From Haloactinopolyspora alba (GTDB lineage Bacteria; Actinomycetota; Actinomycetes; Jiangellales; Jiangellaceae), in NCBI RefSeq assembly GCF_003014555.1, contig NZ_PYGE01000002.1, positions 1 to 64,000 on the forward strand: a stretch of DNA of 64,000 bases, given 5' to 3'. Under the pieces are notes generated by a model, which saw only the letters and a program-made list of their open reading frames with translations, had not been told where the DNA came from and made no database searches. Below are positions 16,659 to 25,711 of the stretch, one piece after another; positions within the stretch are counted from its first letter, which is position 1; the number at the start of each line of letters is the position of its first letter. The translations under genes were made by a program, and so were the position numbers.

Positions 16659-16703
16659 TTCGGCCCGGGTGACACCGAAGACGTCGGTGTCACCCGGGCC
16701 GAA
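16659..16703. terminator. Bidirectional I-shaped terminator
   Basis: There is a perfect 20-bp stem (16659-16678 with 16684-16703) around a 5-base loop and without a U-run. It lies between the 3' end of the UPF0182 gene and the 3' end of the convergent GNAT gene. Long U-less hairpins in this position are normal terminators in GC-rich actinobacteria. Confidence 0.8.
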
Positions 16704-16747
16704 GTCGTGTGGCCGATCCGCCGACGCGGCGGTCCGGTCCGTCGTGT

Positions 16748-17242
16748 TCAGAGCGTGCGTGTGTAGGCGAGAAGATGGACACCGGGTACCGGCTCGTGGT
16801 CGCGCTCGGGTGCACGAGTGAACTGCAGCCGTTCGTACAGCCGGTGCGCCTGGACCATGCCGGCTTGGGACGACAGCACGAGGGTGTGGTCGCCGTGCTG
16901 TCGAGCGAGGTCGACGCAGGCTTCCACCAGGCCCTGCCCCACGCCGCGCCGGCGTGCGGCGTCGCTGACGGCGAGCATGCGGAACTCCGCCTCGCCGGGC
17001 TGCGCGAGCTCGGCGTAGGGCGAGCCGGCCCGGCAGAACGTGACGGTTCCGAGGACCGCCTCGTCGGCGTCGACGGCGACGAGCACACTCGCCTGTAACG
17101 CACGCGCACCGGTGTCGGCGAGCTCGTCGGCGTAGCTGCGATCGGCGTCGAGGTGGCCGTCGCGGTCGTACGCGGCCACCGTGATCTGGCCGGCGGCCTC
17201 GAGGTCGTCGGCCAGCGCGGCGCGGATGGTGAAGTCGGACAT
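16748..17242 (-). CDS. GNAT family N-acetyltransferase
   Basis: This 164-residue protein has the GNAT fold. The acetyl-CoA-binding motif A is EFRMLAVSDAARRRGVGQGLVEACVDLA at about residues 88-115, with core RRRGVGQGL. A motif B segment follows at LVLSSQAGMVQAHRLYERL. The length fits a single GNAT domain. The ATG at 17242 was chosen because the sequence MSDFTIRAALADDLEAA is the usual family beginning. The substrate is unknown. It is convergent to the UPF0182 gene and 150 bp from the initiator tRNA. Confidence 0.87.
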   Translation of the reverse strand: MSDFTIRAALADDLEAAGQITVAAYDRDGHLDADRSYADELADTGARALQASVLVAVDADEAVLGTVTFCRAGSPYAELAQPGEAEFRMLAVSDAARRRGVGQGLVEACVDLARQHGDHTLVLSSQAGMVQAHRLYERLQFTRAPERDHEPVPGVHLLAYTRTL

Positions 17243-17391
17243 GGGGTCAGTGTGGATCACGACCCCGACAGTCCGGCGGCGGGGCTCGGCGGGTGTTCGG
17301 GCCCGTCGCATCGACACTCGCCGAGCCCGGTTCGGCCCGGGAGCCCGCGATTTGGCGTGAGCGCCAGCATCCCTTAAAGTTGTACACGCAG

Positions 17392-17468
17392 CGCGGGGTG
17401 GAGCAGCTCGGTAGCTCGCTGGGCTCATAACCCAGAGGTCGCAGGTTCAAATCCTGCCCCCGCTACCA
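17392..17468 (+). tRNA. Initiator tRNA-Met (CAT anticodon)
   Basis: This is a 77-base cloverleaf with encoded CCA. The acceptor 5' strand is CGCGGGG and the 3' strand CCCCGCT, giving a C1:U72 mismatch. The anticodon arm is CTGGG-CTCATAA-CCCAG and the T-loop is GGTTCAAATCC. An unpaired 1:72 position together with three consecutive G:C pairs below the anticodon loop is the hallmark of initiator rather than elongator tRNA-Met. Confidence 0.95.
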
Positions 17469-17474
17469 GCACGG

Positions 17475-17505
17475 ACGGCCCCGGAGGTTCAGCCTCCGGG
17501 GCCGT
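17475..17505 (+). terminator. Terminator of the initiator tRNA gene
   Basis: A perfect 13-bp stem ACGGCCCCGGAGG (17475-17487) with CCTCCGGGGCCGT (17493-17505) has a 5-base loop and is followed by CTTCATGTT. It begins 7 bases after the tRNA CCA end. Confidence 0.85.
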
Positions 17506-17737
17506 CTTCATGTTCGGCGGCGACGGCTGCACGCTCCGGCTCGCGGGCAGAGGAAGAGCCTGCCGCTCGCGTCCACGAACCTGGCCGGTGCTCCCGCGTG
17601 CGGCGTCGGAGGCGAGAAGCCCAGCCACACGGCGTCCTCGGCGGCGCTGCCTCCGGTGAGCCGCATGGGGCCGTTGGATCAGCCGTGGCGCGCCTCGTTC
17701 CCCGGTCGAGGCGCGCCACGGAACTCGGTCCGGGTGA

Positions 17738-18019
17738 TCAGCGGCGCGACCAGCCGCGTTCACCCTCGGTGAGGCCGCCCCAGATGCCGTACCGCTCCGG
17801 AAGCGCCGTCGCGGCCTCGCGGCACTGTCGCGCTACGGGGCAGGAGAGGCAGACTTCCTTGGCGATCTGCTCACGTGCACGCAGGGTGCGACCCCGACCC
17901 TCGGGATAGAAGAGATCGGTGTCCATGCCGCGGCAGGCGGCGTGCACCCGCCACGCGTCCCGCGAATCGAACCTGTCCTCGGCGTCGTTCGTGTTCATCA
18001 GTTCGGCCAACGCGGTCAT
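17738..18019 (-). CDS. WhiB family iron-sulfur transcription factor
   Basis: This WhiB protein has 93 residues from the ATG at 18019; in-frame ATGs at 18028 and 17998 are alternatives, with AAGGGGGAA the likely ribosome site. Cluster cysteines are in HAACRGM (C29), CLSC (C57, C60) and RQC (C66), followed by the turn GIWGGLTEGER. It has no AT-hook, so it is not WhiB7, and it differs from the WhiB1 at 44497. I cannot assign the subclass safely. It lies downstream of the ECF sigma-lectin gene with a 270-bp gap that shows no other gene. Confidence 0.88.
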   Translation of the reverse strand: MTALAELMNTNDAEDRFDSRDAWRVHAACRGMDTDLFYPEGRGRTLRAREQIAKEVCLSCPVARQCREAATALPERYGIWGGLTEGERGWSRR

Positions 18020-18289
18020 TGCGGCCATTTCCCCCTTCGCCCGGTGGGGTCGGATCAGGTTGCCTTTGATCACCAAGACAGGGCTGAGGGCCGGCTATGA
18101 CGCCGATACCGAAGAAATCTCAAAAAAGATCGTCAGCTCGCCGGCGCCGCCTCGCGGGAGTCGCCGAGCGGAGCGCACGTGGCACGTCGGAGCGTTCCAC
18201 ACACTGCCACAATTCGCCGCAGCGCAGGTGCGCCGTGGCGTACGACTGTCAGCCGTGCCACGTGGCGGCGGGAGACCGGTCGACGCCGG

Positions 18290-21200
18290 TCAGTCGTCGG
18301 AGGTGGCGCGGACGAACCGGAACAGCTGCGACTCGTACCCGTCCTCGTTCTGCTCGTAGCAGCTCCAGATGGACAGCCGGGAGTGCCCGGGCGTTCCGAC
18401 GTCACGCGTATCCAGGCACACGTCCACCAGGTCTTGCCATGGCTTGAGCTTGATCTGTTGCAGATCTTGGGTCCGTGTGTCCAGGTCCCATTGCTGCGAT
18501 CCGGCGTCGTCGCAGGGGCGGACGGTGACGAAGATCGGCCCTCCGAGTGCGTCGAGGCATTCGCCGGTCTCGACAGAGCGGATCGTGCCGTCGCCGGGGC
18601 GCTCCCAGAGTTGGGTGCCGACGCACTCCTCGAGGGTCGCCTGGTGCCCCTGCTGGGTGACGCACAGCGTCGTGCCGTCGGGCTGGGTGAACCGGATGCT
18701 TCCGGTGGGAGGCCGCACGGTCAGGGTGGCGGCCTCGCTCTCGACCGTGCCCTGGTCGTTGGTGAAGACGGCGCGGTACTGGGTGCCGTCGTCGTCGACG
18801 GTGACGTCGGACAGGGTCAGCGACGCCTCGGCGCCCGGGCCGCCGCCGGCGCCCTCGATCCGTGTCCATGTGCCGCTGTCGGGCGCGCGGGACTCCCAGT
18901 ACCAGCTCGCCGCCGGTTTCGCGGTGGCCGTGGCGCTGAAGGTGGCGTCGTCGCCGTCGTACGCCTCGACGTCCGCCGGCGGCGTCTGGATCTCGGGTGC
19001 CCAGTGCACCGTCAGTGTGGCCGGATCGGAGTGCGACGAGCCGAGGTCGTTGGTGAAGACGGCGCGGTACTCGTTGCCGTCGAGGTCACGGCTCACGTCG
19101 CTGATCTCGAGCGTGGTGCTGGTGCTCTGCTCGGCTCCGCCGGAGTCCGACTCGGCTTCACCGGTGCCCGACTCGGCTCCGCCGGAGCGGGACTCGACGC
19201 CGGCGGAGCTCGCCTCGCTCCACGAGCCTCCGGGCTCGCGCACCTGCCACGCCACGCTCATCTGTTCGGGATTGCCGACAGCCGACGCCTCGAAGGTGGC
19301 GGTGTCTCCCTCGGGCACCTGGACGTCCTGCGGGCTGGCGGTGACGTCCGGCCGGTACTTGACGGTCAGCACCGCCGGCTCGGACGCGACCGTCCCGGCC
19401 GGGTTCCTGGCCAGCAGGCGGTATGCACGGCCGTCATGCTCGGCGCGGAGCTCATCGATGACGAGGGTGTCGGAGGTCGCTCCCTTGATGTCGACCCACT
19501 CCTGCTCGCCCGGATCCGGCGGCGGGCTCGATTCGGGCGTGCCCGGTGTGGGTGGCTGGGTCACCGACGTCGTCGGCGTGGGCGACGGCTCCGGCGACGT
19601 GGCCGTCGCGGTGGGTGACGGCGTCTCGGTCGGGCTCGTCGACGGCGACGGCGTGTCCGGCGGTGACGGCGTGCCGGTCGGCGACGGCGTGATGCCCACC
19701 GACGGCGACGATGTTCCGCTCGGAGGCAGGTCCAGCGGTGACAGCGGCGGATCGACGGGCGACGTCGGACGCCACGACGGAGCCGTGGTCGGCAACCAGG
19801 ACACGGGCGCCGCGGACACCGCCGTTGCCGTGAACGCCGACGCGGGCGGTCCGACGATCACGTCGCCACCGGTGCTGTCGCTGCCAGCGGCCTGGGCCGT
19901 CGCGCCGGAGGCCTCGTCTGTGGGCGGCTCGGCGGACTGCCATTGCAGCTGCGGCCGCGGCGTCCCCGAGACCTCGACGGTCAGCTCGACGCTCCCGCCG
20001 GCGACGACGACCGTGGTGGCCGGCGGTGCGACCTCGATGCGCGGGGGCTCCTCCGCGGTGGGCGGATCCGGCGTGGGCGACGTCGTGGGTTCGTCGGGCG
20101 TGTCCGGCGGCGTGGGCTCGTCGGGTTCGTCGGGTTCATCCACGGTTGGCGGATCCGACGGCTGCGACGGATCGACCTCCGGAGGGTCGGACGCGACCGG
20201 GTCGGACTCGGGCACGTCCGGTGGATCATCCGGCGGATCGTCCGGTTCGCGCGCCGGATCCTGGCCCGCCGGCTCGTCGGGCGCGGACTGGTCGCCAGCA
20301 GGCTCGTCCGGCTCGGGATCCGGAGCGGGCGGGTCCTGGGGGTCCGCGTCGGCCGGCGCGTCCGGTTCGCTGCTGGCGGTGGGGGCGGCCCGTGGCGGTT
20401 CGGACGGATCGTCGTTGCCGGCCAGCAGGACCGCCGAGGCGGCGATGACACCGGCGGCGGCGACCCCCGCGCTGGTGGCCGCGAGCTGCTTGGCCTGCTT
20501 GCCCCACGAGGCCGGGGAGAGGAAGGCGAGGATCCCGCCGCCCGCGGCGCCGGCGGCACCAGCGGCAGCGGCGGTGGCCGCCGAGGCGGGAAGCAGCAGC
20601 GCCGGCCAAAGCACCCCGCGCATGTCCGACACGAGCAACAGCAGCTCGTCGCGGCGCTCACGGCAGGATCCGCACTGCGCCAGGTGGGCGCTCACCTCGC
20701 GGGTGTCGTGCGCCGACAGCGTGCCGCGCACGTACGGGGCGACCTTCGGCGCGTACGGGCGGCACTCCGGCTGGACCTCGGCGGAGAGGTTCACCGCGAG
20801 ATATGCCTGCCGTAGCCCTTCGCGGGCGCGATAGGCCAGCGCGGCGACGGCGTTCGGCGAGCTGCCGAGCGCCGGGGCCAGGGACGCGGCCGAGCGCCCC
20901 TCGATCTCAGTGTGCCACAGCACCTGCTGCCAGCGTTCGGGCAGCGTCTCGAACGCGTGCCGCACCAGCTGCTTGTCGGTGGCGCGGGCCATCGGGTCGT
21001 CCGTGCGCGGAAGGACCTCCAGCGCGGTGGGATCGGACGGACTGCCCTCGCGTTGCGAGCTTCGGTGCCGGTCGATGGCCAGCCGGCGGACGACGGTGCG
21101 CAGGTACGGCGTCAGCTCGCCGTCCGGGCCGCCGCCCTCGCGCAGCCGGGTGAGCACGCGGGTGAACGCCTCGGCGACGATGTCCTGGGCCTCGTCGCTG

Positions 21201-21337
21201 TTGTTGGTGACGATGCGGGCGACCTTCGCGGCGTCGTCGGAGTGGCGCCGGTAGAGCTCGTCGTAGGCCGCCATGTCGCCCGAGCGGGTGCGCGCGATGA
21301 GCTGTTCGTCGCTCGCGGCATCTGCTGGAATCGTCAC
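18290..21337 (-). CDS. ECF sigma factor fused to zinc anti-sigma-like, TM, Ig-like and ricin-B lectin domains
   Basis: This is a 1015-residue, one-protein signalling fusion. Residues 10-90 are sigma region 2 (YDELYRRHSDDAAKVARIV, SDEAQDIVAEAF) and about 125-180 sigma region 4 (LPERWQQVLWHTEIEGRS). Residues 190-226 carry the anti-sigma zinc pattern HLAQCGSC. Hydrophobic stretches lie at about 241-273 and 287-307. A Pro/Asp/Glu/Ser-rich stalk (310-435) leads to Ig-like repeats, three of which end in xYRAVFTNDxG or YRLLARNPAG and xATLTV. A Ser/Thr/Pro-rich insert lies within the first. The last 138 residues are a ricin-type beta-trefoil with QLW and QQW motifs. The expected topology is sigma domain inside and lectin outside. 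ECF groups with such extensions are known in actinobacteria; the carbohydrate ligand is not. Confidence 0.88.
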   Translation of the reverse strand: MTIPADAASDEQLIARTRSGDMAAYDELYRRHSDDAAKVARIVTNNSDEAQDIVAEAFTRVLTRLREGGGPDGELTPYLRTVVRRLAIDRHRSSQREGSPSDPTALEVLPRTDDPMARATDKQLVRHAFETLPERWQQVLWHTEIEGRSAASLAPALGSSPNAVAALAYRAREGLRQAYLAVNLSAEVQPECRPYAPKVAPYVRGTLSAHDTREVSAHLAQCGSCRERRDELLLLVSDMRGVLWPALLLPASAATAAAAGAAGAAGGGILAFLSPASWGKQAKQLAATSAGVAAAGVIAASAVLLAGNDDPSEPPRAAPTASSEPDAPADADPQDPPAPDPEPDEPAGDQSAPDEPAGQDPAREPDDPPDDPPDVPESDPVASDPPEVDPSQPSDPPTVDEPDEPDEPTPPDTPDEPTTSPTPDPPTAEEPPRIEVAPPATTVVVAGGSVELTVEVSGTPRPQLQWQSAEPPTDEASGATAQAAGSDSTGGDVIVGPPASAFTATAVSAAPVSWLPTTAPSWRPTSPVDPPLSPLDLPPSGTSSPSVGITPSPTGTPSPPDTPSPSTSPTETPSPTATATSPEPSPTPTTSVTQPPTPGTPESSPPPDPGEQEWVDIKGATSDTLVIDELRAEHDGRAYRLLARNPAGTVASEPAVLTVKYRPDVTASPQDVQVPEGDTATFEASAVGNPEQMSVAWQVREPGGSWSEASSAGVESRSGGAESGTGEAESDSGGAEQSTSTTLEISDVSRDLDGNEYRAVFTNDLGSSHSDPATLTVHWAPEIQTPPADVEAYDGDDATFSATATAKPAASWYWESRAPDSGTWTRIEGAGGGPGAEASLTLSDVTVDDDGTQYRAVFTNDQGTVESEAATLTVRPPTGSIRFTQPDGTTLCVTQQGHQATLEECVGTQLWERPGDGTIRSVETGECLDALGGPIFVTVRPCDDAGSQQWDLDTRTQDLQQIKLKPWQDLVDVCLDTRDVGTPGHSRLSIWSCYEQNEDGYESQLFRFVRATSDD

Positions 21338-21367
21338 TGGCGCTCTCTTCTGGTCCCTTACTGCCGG

Positions 21368-22240
21368 TCAGTCCAGGGGCCCTGCCCCTGTGTGGCGGCT
21401 GGCGGGCGACCCGGCGACCTGATCAACGTTAGCGGTCTCGTGCAGCTGCGTCACAAGATCGGGCAATCGCGATCTTGTGTCCGGAACTGCGAACACGTCG
21501 ACCTGGACTTGTGCGGTGCTCAGTTCATCGTGTCCGACCGCCTTCGTCAAGGCGAGGCGCTCCAGGCGGGCGCGGGCGTCGTCGGGCACGAGGGCGACGG
21601 CCATGGTGGTGCCGACCTGGCTGAGCGTCGCCTCGGGGCGCACCCGCGCCCGCAACGCCGAGGCGACCTGCATGATCCGGGCGATGCGCTGCCACGGCCC
21701 GGCGGCGGCGTCCCAACGTACGACCAGCAGGACCAGCGGCGTGGCGCTGTCGCCGGAGACCCGGTCCAGCTCGTGCACGCGGCCGTACAGATAACCGGCC
21801 GTGTGCAGCCCGGACAGCGGGTCCACGCCGGGGGAGCCGCGTTCGGCCGCGATCGCCTCGGCCCACGCGTCGACCAGGCAGTGCCGGGCGCGTGAGCGTG
21901 ACACCGGCGTCGGGGCGGTGCGCTCCACGGCGGTCCAGAGCTCGTCGAGATCGTCCATGGTGCAGGTGAGATCGTCGCCGGTGGCCACGCGCTCCCACGC
22001 GAAGACCGTCAGCGCGTGCGTCACCGCGTCGTCGTCGGCCTCCGGATCCGTGAGGGCCGTGACGACGGCCTCGGCGCCGGGTGTCGGTGTGCCGTCCTCG
22101 GCGTTCTGCGAGGACCGTTGTAACCGGGTAGCGGCGCGCCGGACGGCCTCGGCGCGGTCCGGTCGCTCGGCCGTGATCGTCGCCAGCCACCGCGACCACG
22201 GAGGAGATGTGGACACGTCATGTCGACGGCAATGCGTCAT
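21368..22240 (-). CDS. GGDEF-like (degenerate) protein upstream of the ECF fusion
   Basis: This is a 290-residue soluble protein. The C-terminal half from DPLSGLHTAGYLYGRVHEL, through PLVLLVVRWD and LRARVRPEATLSQVG, to VALVPDD resembles the layout of a degenerate GGDEF-like domain. The GGDEF signature itself is absent, so cyclic-di-GMP synthesis is not expected. The N-terminal half is helical and unrecognised. GGGGAG precedes the ATG at 22240. The gene ends 30 bp before the sigma-lectin fusion starts, which points to one transcript and possibly a shared regulatory role. The domain assignment is weak. Confidence 0.5.
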   Translation of the reverse strand: MTHCRRHDVSTSPPWSRWLATITAERPDRAEAVRRAATRLQRSSQNAEDGTPTPGAEAVVTALTDPEADDDAVTHALTVFAWERVATGDDLTCTMDDLDELWTAVERTAPTPVSRSRARHCLVDAWAEAIAAERGSPGVDPLSGLHTAGYLYGRVHELDRVSGDSATPLVLLVVRWDAAAGPWQRIARIMQVASALRARVRPEATLSQVGTTMAVALVPDDARARLERLALTKAVGHDELSTAQVQVDVFAVPDTRSRLPDLVTQLHETANVDQVAGSPASRHTGAGPLD

Positions 22241-22315
22241 GTTCCGAAACTCCCCGTTTCGTCCTGAAGCGAGTGCAAGCCCATCCGTATACCACGACGG
22301 ACTCGGGCGCGGATC

Positions 22316-23821
22316 ATGACGCGGCGATTCCGGCGGATGATCGTGGCGAAACGCCACCCTGACACGGTGCGATCGAGCCGTGTGCCAGGCTTGGCTGCTG
22401 TGTTCGAGCGGATTCGTCGTGTGATCGACCACCTCGAGGTGGTCCGGCAGCGTGCGATCGAACGCCGTGAGCGCACCGAGTCGTCCCGGTACGGCGACGG
22501 TGACGTCGACGGCGATGCCGGCGTGCCGCTGCCCGGCGACCGGCCCGACACCGGTATGGCGGCCGACGCCGAGGCAGACGGCGGGACGCAGCACACCGGT
22601 CGGCACGACACCGCCTCGGTGCCGCCGATGCCACCGGTGCCGCCCCCGCCCGGCAGTGTCGGCGCGGCACAGCCGCCCACCGGCGGACCGCCTCAGCCCA
22701 CCGGCGGACCGCCTCAGCCCGAACCCGGCGCGAGCGGTGAGCGCCACCGCGCGGCCGAACGCGACCACCCCGTTCCGCGTGTGGTGTGCGACGCGGCCGA
22801 GTGGAGCTGGCGGCTGCTGATCATCGTCGCCGCGATCGGCGGTGCGGGCTGGCTGGCGTGGGAGCTGAAGGTCGTCGTCTTCCCGCTGGTCGCGGCGTTG
22901 CTGATCGCGGCCGGGCTGCATCCGCTGGTGCGCCGGCTGCGCGCTGCGGGCTGGCCGCGCGGGCCGGCCGCGGCGACGGTCTTCGTCGGATTCATCATCG
23001 TGGTCGCCGGCTCGTTGTCACTGGTCGGCAACGCCGTCGGCGACCAGTTCAGCGACGTCGTCGACCAGGCCGAGGAGGGCCTGCAGGAGATCCGCGACTG
23101 GCTGGCCGGGCCGCCGTTCCGGATCGACCAGGTACAGCTCGACGAGTGGATCGATCGCGCCGTCGCGCTGGTCCAGAACGACGGCGCGGTGACCGAGCAG
23201 GCGGCCACCGCCGCGACGGTGGCGGCCGAGATCATCGTCGGGATCGTGCTGACGCTGTTCGCGCTGCTGTTCTTCCTCTACGACGGCGACCGGATCTGGG
23301 TGTGGCTGGTGCGGGTGCTGCCGGCGCGTTCCCGCGGCCGGGCGGCGGCCGCGGGTGACGTCGCGTGGCGGACGCTCGCGCAGTACATCCGCGGGATCGT
23401 CCTGGTCGCGCTGTTCGACGCGGTCGCCGTCACGATCCTGCTGTTCATCCTGCAGGTGCCGCTGGCGCTGCCGCTCGGCGTACTGATCTTCTTCGGCGCG
23501 TTCGTGCCGCTGGTCGGCGCGTTCGTCACCGGAGCGGTGGCGATGCTGGTGGCTCTGGTGACCCAGGGGCTGATCACCGCGATCGTGGTGCTGATCGGCA
23601 TGGTGGTCGTGCAGCAGGTCGAGGGCAACGTGTTCCAGCCGCTCATCCTGGGCCGGATGGTGCGGGTGCATCCGCTGGCGGTCGTGGTGGCGGTGTCGAT
23701 CGGCACGTTGGCCGGCGGCATCATCGGGGCGATCGTCGCGGTGCCGATCGTGGCGGTCGTCAACACCGTCGCCCGTCACCTGGCCTCCACGTCGACGCCG
23801 GACGTCGAGCGCGCTCCCTGA
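22316..23821 (+). CDS. AI-2E family transporter (PerM/TqsA-like permease)
   Basis: This 501-residue membrane protein has a disordered, Pro-rich N-terminus with a tandem (PPTGGPPQPTGGPPQPE, about 118-135). About eight transmembrane helices follow: a first pair (LLIIVAAIGGAGWLAWELKV...), a soluble amphipathic segment (QFSDVVDQAEEGLQEI), and a C-terminal bundle. The bundle includes FGAFVPLVGAFVTGAVAML and the family block VQQVEGNVFQPLILGRMVRVHPL. The family exports small molecules or acts as an antiporter; the substrate is unknown. Upstream in-frame starts are uncertain. It is divergent from the GGDEF-like gene with a 75-bp spacer. Confidence 0.87.
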   Translation: MTRRFRRMIVAKRHPDTVRSSRVPGLAAVFERIRRVIDHLEVVRQRAIERRERTESSRYGDGDVDGDAGVPLPGDRPDTGMAADAEADGGTQHTGRHDTASVPPMPPVPPPPGSVGAAQPPTGGPPQPTGGPPQPEPGASGERHRAAERDHPVPRVVCDAAEWSWRLLIIVAAIGGAGWLAWELKVVVFPLVAALLIAAGLHPLVRRLRAAGWPRGPAAATVFVGFIIVVAGSLSLVGNAVGDQFSDVVDQAEEGLQEIRDWLAGPPFRIDQVQLDEWIDRAVALVQNDGAVTEQAATAATVAAEIIVGIVLTLFALLFFLYDGDRIWVWLVRVLPARSRGRAAAAGDVAWRTLAQYIRGIVLVALFDAVAVTILLFILQVPLALPLGVLIFFGAFVPLVGAFVTGAVAMLVALVTQGLITAIVVLIGMVVVQQVEGNVFQPLILGRMVRVHPLAVVVAVSIGTLAGGIIGAIVAVPIVAVVNTVARHLASTSTPDVERAP

Positions 23822-23840
23822 GGGCGCGGCAGGTGAGCCT

Positions 23841-24623
23841 TCAGCCGGCGCTGAGCCGCTCCAGGACCTCGTGGTGCAGACGGCCGTTCGTGGCGAGCGC
23901 GTCACCACCGCCGGGGCCCGGCGTGCCGCGCAGGTCGGTGAACCGGCCGCCGGCCTCGTCGACGACCGCCACGAGCGCGGCCATGTCGTGCAGCGCGAGC
24001 TCCGGCTCGGTGGCGACGTCGACGGCGCCGTCGGCCAGCAGCATGTACGACCAGAAGTCGCCGTAGGCGCGGGTGCGTGCGCACGCCTTGGTGAGGTCGA
24101 GGAACGCCGGGAGCAGTCCGCGCTCGTCCCAGCCGTGCAGCGACGAGTACGACAGCGACGCCTCGGCCAGCGACCCGACGTCGGACACCCGGCAGCGGGT
24201 GGCCGACGACAGCGACCGGCCCGTCCAGGCGCCGGTCCCGCGGGCGGCCCACCACCGCCGGCCCAGCGCGGGCGCCGACACCACGCCCGCCACCACCTCG
24301 TCCTCGACCATCAGCCCGATCAGCGTCGCCCACACCGGCACGCCACGCACGTAATTCCGGGTGCCGTCGATGGGGTCGATGACCCAGCGCCGCGCGCCGT
24401 AGCCCTCGGTGCCGAACTCCTCGCCGACGACCGCGTCCCGGGGGCGTGCTCGCGACAGGGTCCGCCGGATCGCCTCTTCGGTCGCCTGGTCCGCGTCGGT
24501 GACCGGCGAGCTGTCGGTCTTCGTGTCGATGCGCAGGTCGTCGGCCCGGAACCGGGCCGTCGTCTGGGCGTCCGCGTCGTCGGCAAGGACGTGCGCGAAC
24601 CGGAGGTCGTCATCGTGGCTCAC
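23841..24623 (-). CDS. hisN: Histidinol-phosphatase, inositol-monophosphatase type
   Basis: This 260-residue metal-dependent phosphatase of the inositol monophosphatase superfamily has conserved metal sites. They are GEEFG (about residue 70), WVIDPIDGTRNY (about 82-93, the signature) and the C-terminal ALHDMAALVAVVDEAGG. The variant matches actinobacterial HisN (histidine biosynthesis) better than suhB/impA, but the exact substrate is an inference. It starts with GTG at 24623 and follows rsgA on the same strand with an 80-bp gap, forming aroA-rsgA-hisN. Confidence 0.85.
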   Translation of the reverse strand: MSHDDDLRFAHVLADDADAQTTARFRADDLRIDTKTDSSPVTDADQATEEAIRRTLSRARPRDAVVGEEFGTEGYGARRWVIDPIDGTRNYVRGVPVWATLIGLMVEDEVVAGVVSAPALGRRWWAARGTGAWTGRSLSSATRCRVSDVGSLAEASLSYSSLHGWDERGLLPAFLDLTKACARTRAYGDFWSYMLLADGAVDVATEPELALHDMAALVAVVDEAGGRFTDLRGTPGPGGGDALATNGRLHHEVLERLSAG

Positions 24624-24703
24624 GATCGGCCAACCTACACGCCGCGCCGACGGCCGGGACACGGCTCGCCGGGCGTGGCCCGCGCTGCGCCGTGAGCCGC
24701 CCG

Positions 24704-25711
24704 TCAGTCGCCGGTCCGGCGCTCGCGGCTGGCCAGGAGCCGGCGGAACGACGTGACGCGACCCGGCTCGAGGCGGCCCGCGTCGAGGGCCGTGTCCAGC
24801 GCGCACTCCGGCTCCGACGAGCCGTGGGCACATCCGCGCGGGCAGTCGGCGGTCTCGGCGGCGAGGTCGGGGAAGGCGACGATCAACCGGGCCGGGTCGA
24901 CGTGCGCGAGCCCGAACGAGCGGATGCCCGGCGTGTCGATGACCCAGCCCTGCTCGGACAGCGCGACCGCGACGGCGTTCGTGGAGGTGTGCCGGCCACG
25001 GCCGGTGACCGTGTTCACCTCGCCGATGGCGCGGTCCGCGTCCGGGACCAGCGCGTTGACCAGGGTGGACTTGCCCACGCCGGAGTGGCCCACCAGGACC
25101 GTGGTGCGCTCGTGCAGACGCCGGCGCAGTGCGTCGAGACCGGCGAGCTGATCGCCGTCGCGGTTGGTGACCACCGTGGGGACGTGCAACGGGGCATACG
25201 TGTCGAGCAGCGGCCCCGGGTCGGCGAGGTCGGCCTTGGTGACGCACAGCAGCGGCTCGACGTCGGCGTCGTACGCGGCGACCAGGCAGCGGTCGACGAG
25301 CCGGGGACGCGGTTCGGGCTCGGCCACCGAGGTGACGATGACCATCTGGTCGGCGTTCGCGACGATGACGCGCTCGACCGCGTCGACGTCGTCGGCGGTA
25401 CGGCGCAGCACCGTGGACCGGGGCTCCACCCGCACGATGCGGGCCAGACTGCCTTCCTGCCCGGACACGTCGCCGACGAGGCGGACCCGGTCGCCGACGA
25501 CGACGGCCTTGCGGCCCAGCTCACGGGCGGTCATCGCGGTGACGACGTGGTCGGCGAGCGCGCAGGTGTAGCGGCCGCGGTCGACCGCGATCACCATGCC
25601 GAGCGCGGCGTCGGAGTGAGCGGGACGCAGCTTGCTGCGCGGCCGCGAGCCGCGGCCGGGGCGGACCTTGACGTCGCGCTCGTCGTACGACGCGGAGGCC
25701 CGCCGAGCCAT
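24704..25711 (-). CDS. rsgA: Ribosome small-subunit GTPase RsgA
   Basis: This 335-residue circularly permuted GTPase checks 30S maturation. An OB-fold region (about 36-95) precedes the GTPase domain with G4 TKAD, G1 GHSGVGKST (P-loop) and G3 DTPG, in the permuted order typical of RsgA. The C-terminal zinc segment CPRGCAHGSSEPEC provides Cys/His ligands. A basic N-terminus (RPGRGSRPRSK) is probably for rRNA contact. Its ATG overlaps the aroA stop codon by one base (TGATG), so translation is coupled. Confidence 0.93.
   Translation of the reverse strand: MARRASASYDERDVKVRPGRGSRPRSKLRPAHSDAALGMVIAVDRGRYTCALADHVVTAMTARELGRKAVVVGDRVRLVGDVSGQEGSLARIVRVEPRSTVLRRTADDVDAVERVIVANADQMVIVTSVAEPEPRPRLVDRCLVAAYDADVEPLLCVTKADLADPGPLLDTYAPLHVPTVVTNRDGDQLAGLDALRRRLHERTTVLVGHSGVGKSTLVNALVPDADRAIGEVNTVTGRGRHTSTNAVAVALSEQGWVIDTPGIRSFGLAHVDPARLIVAFPDLAAETADCPRGCAHGSSEPECALDTALDAGRLEPGRVTSFRRLLASRERRTGD

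Noticed and set aside
19500-20350. Pseudogene or assembly artefact inside the sigma-lectin fusion
   Set aside because: The low-complexity Pro/Ser/Thr/Asp/Glu stretches keep one frame from start to end and resemble extracellular linkers, with no frameshift sign visible.
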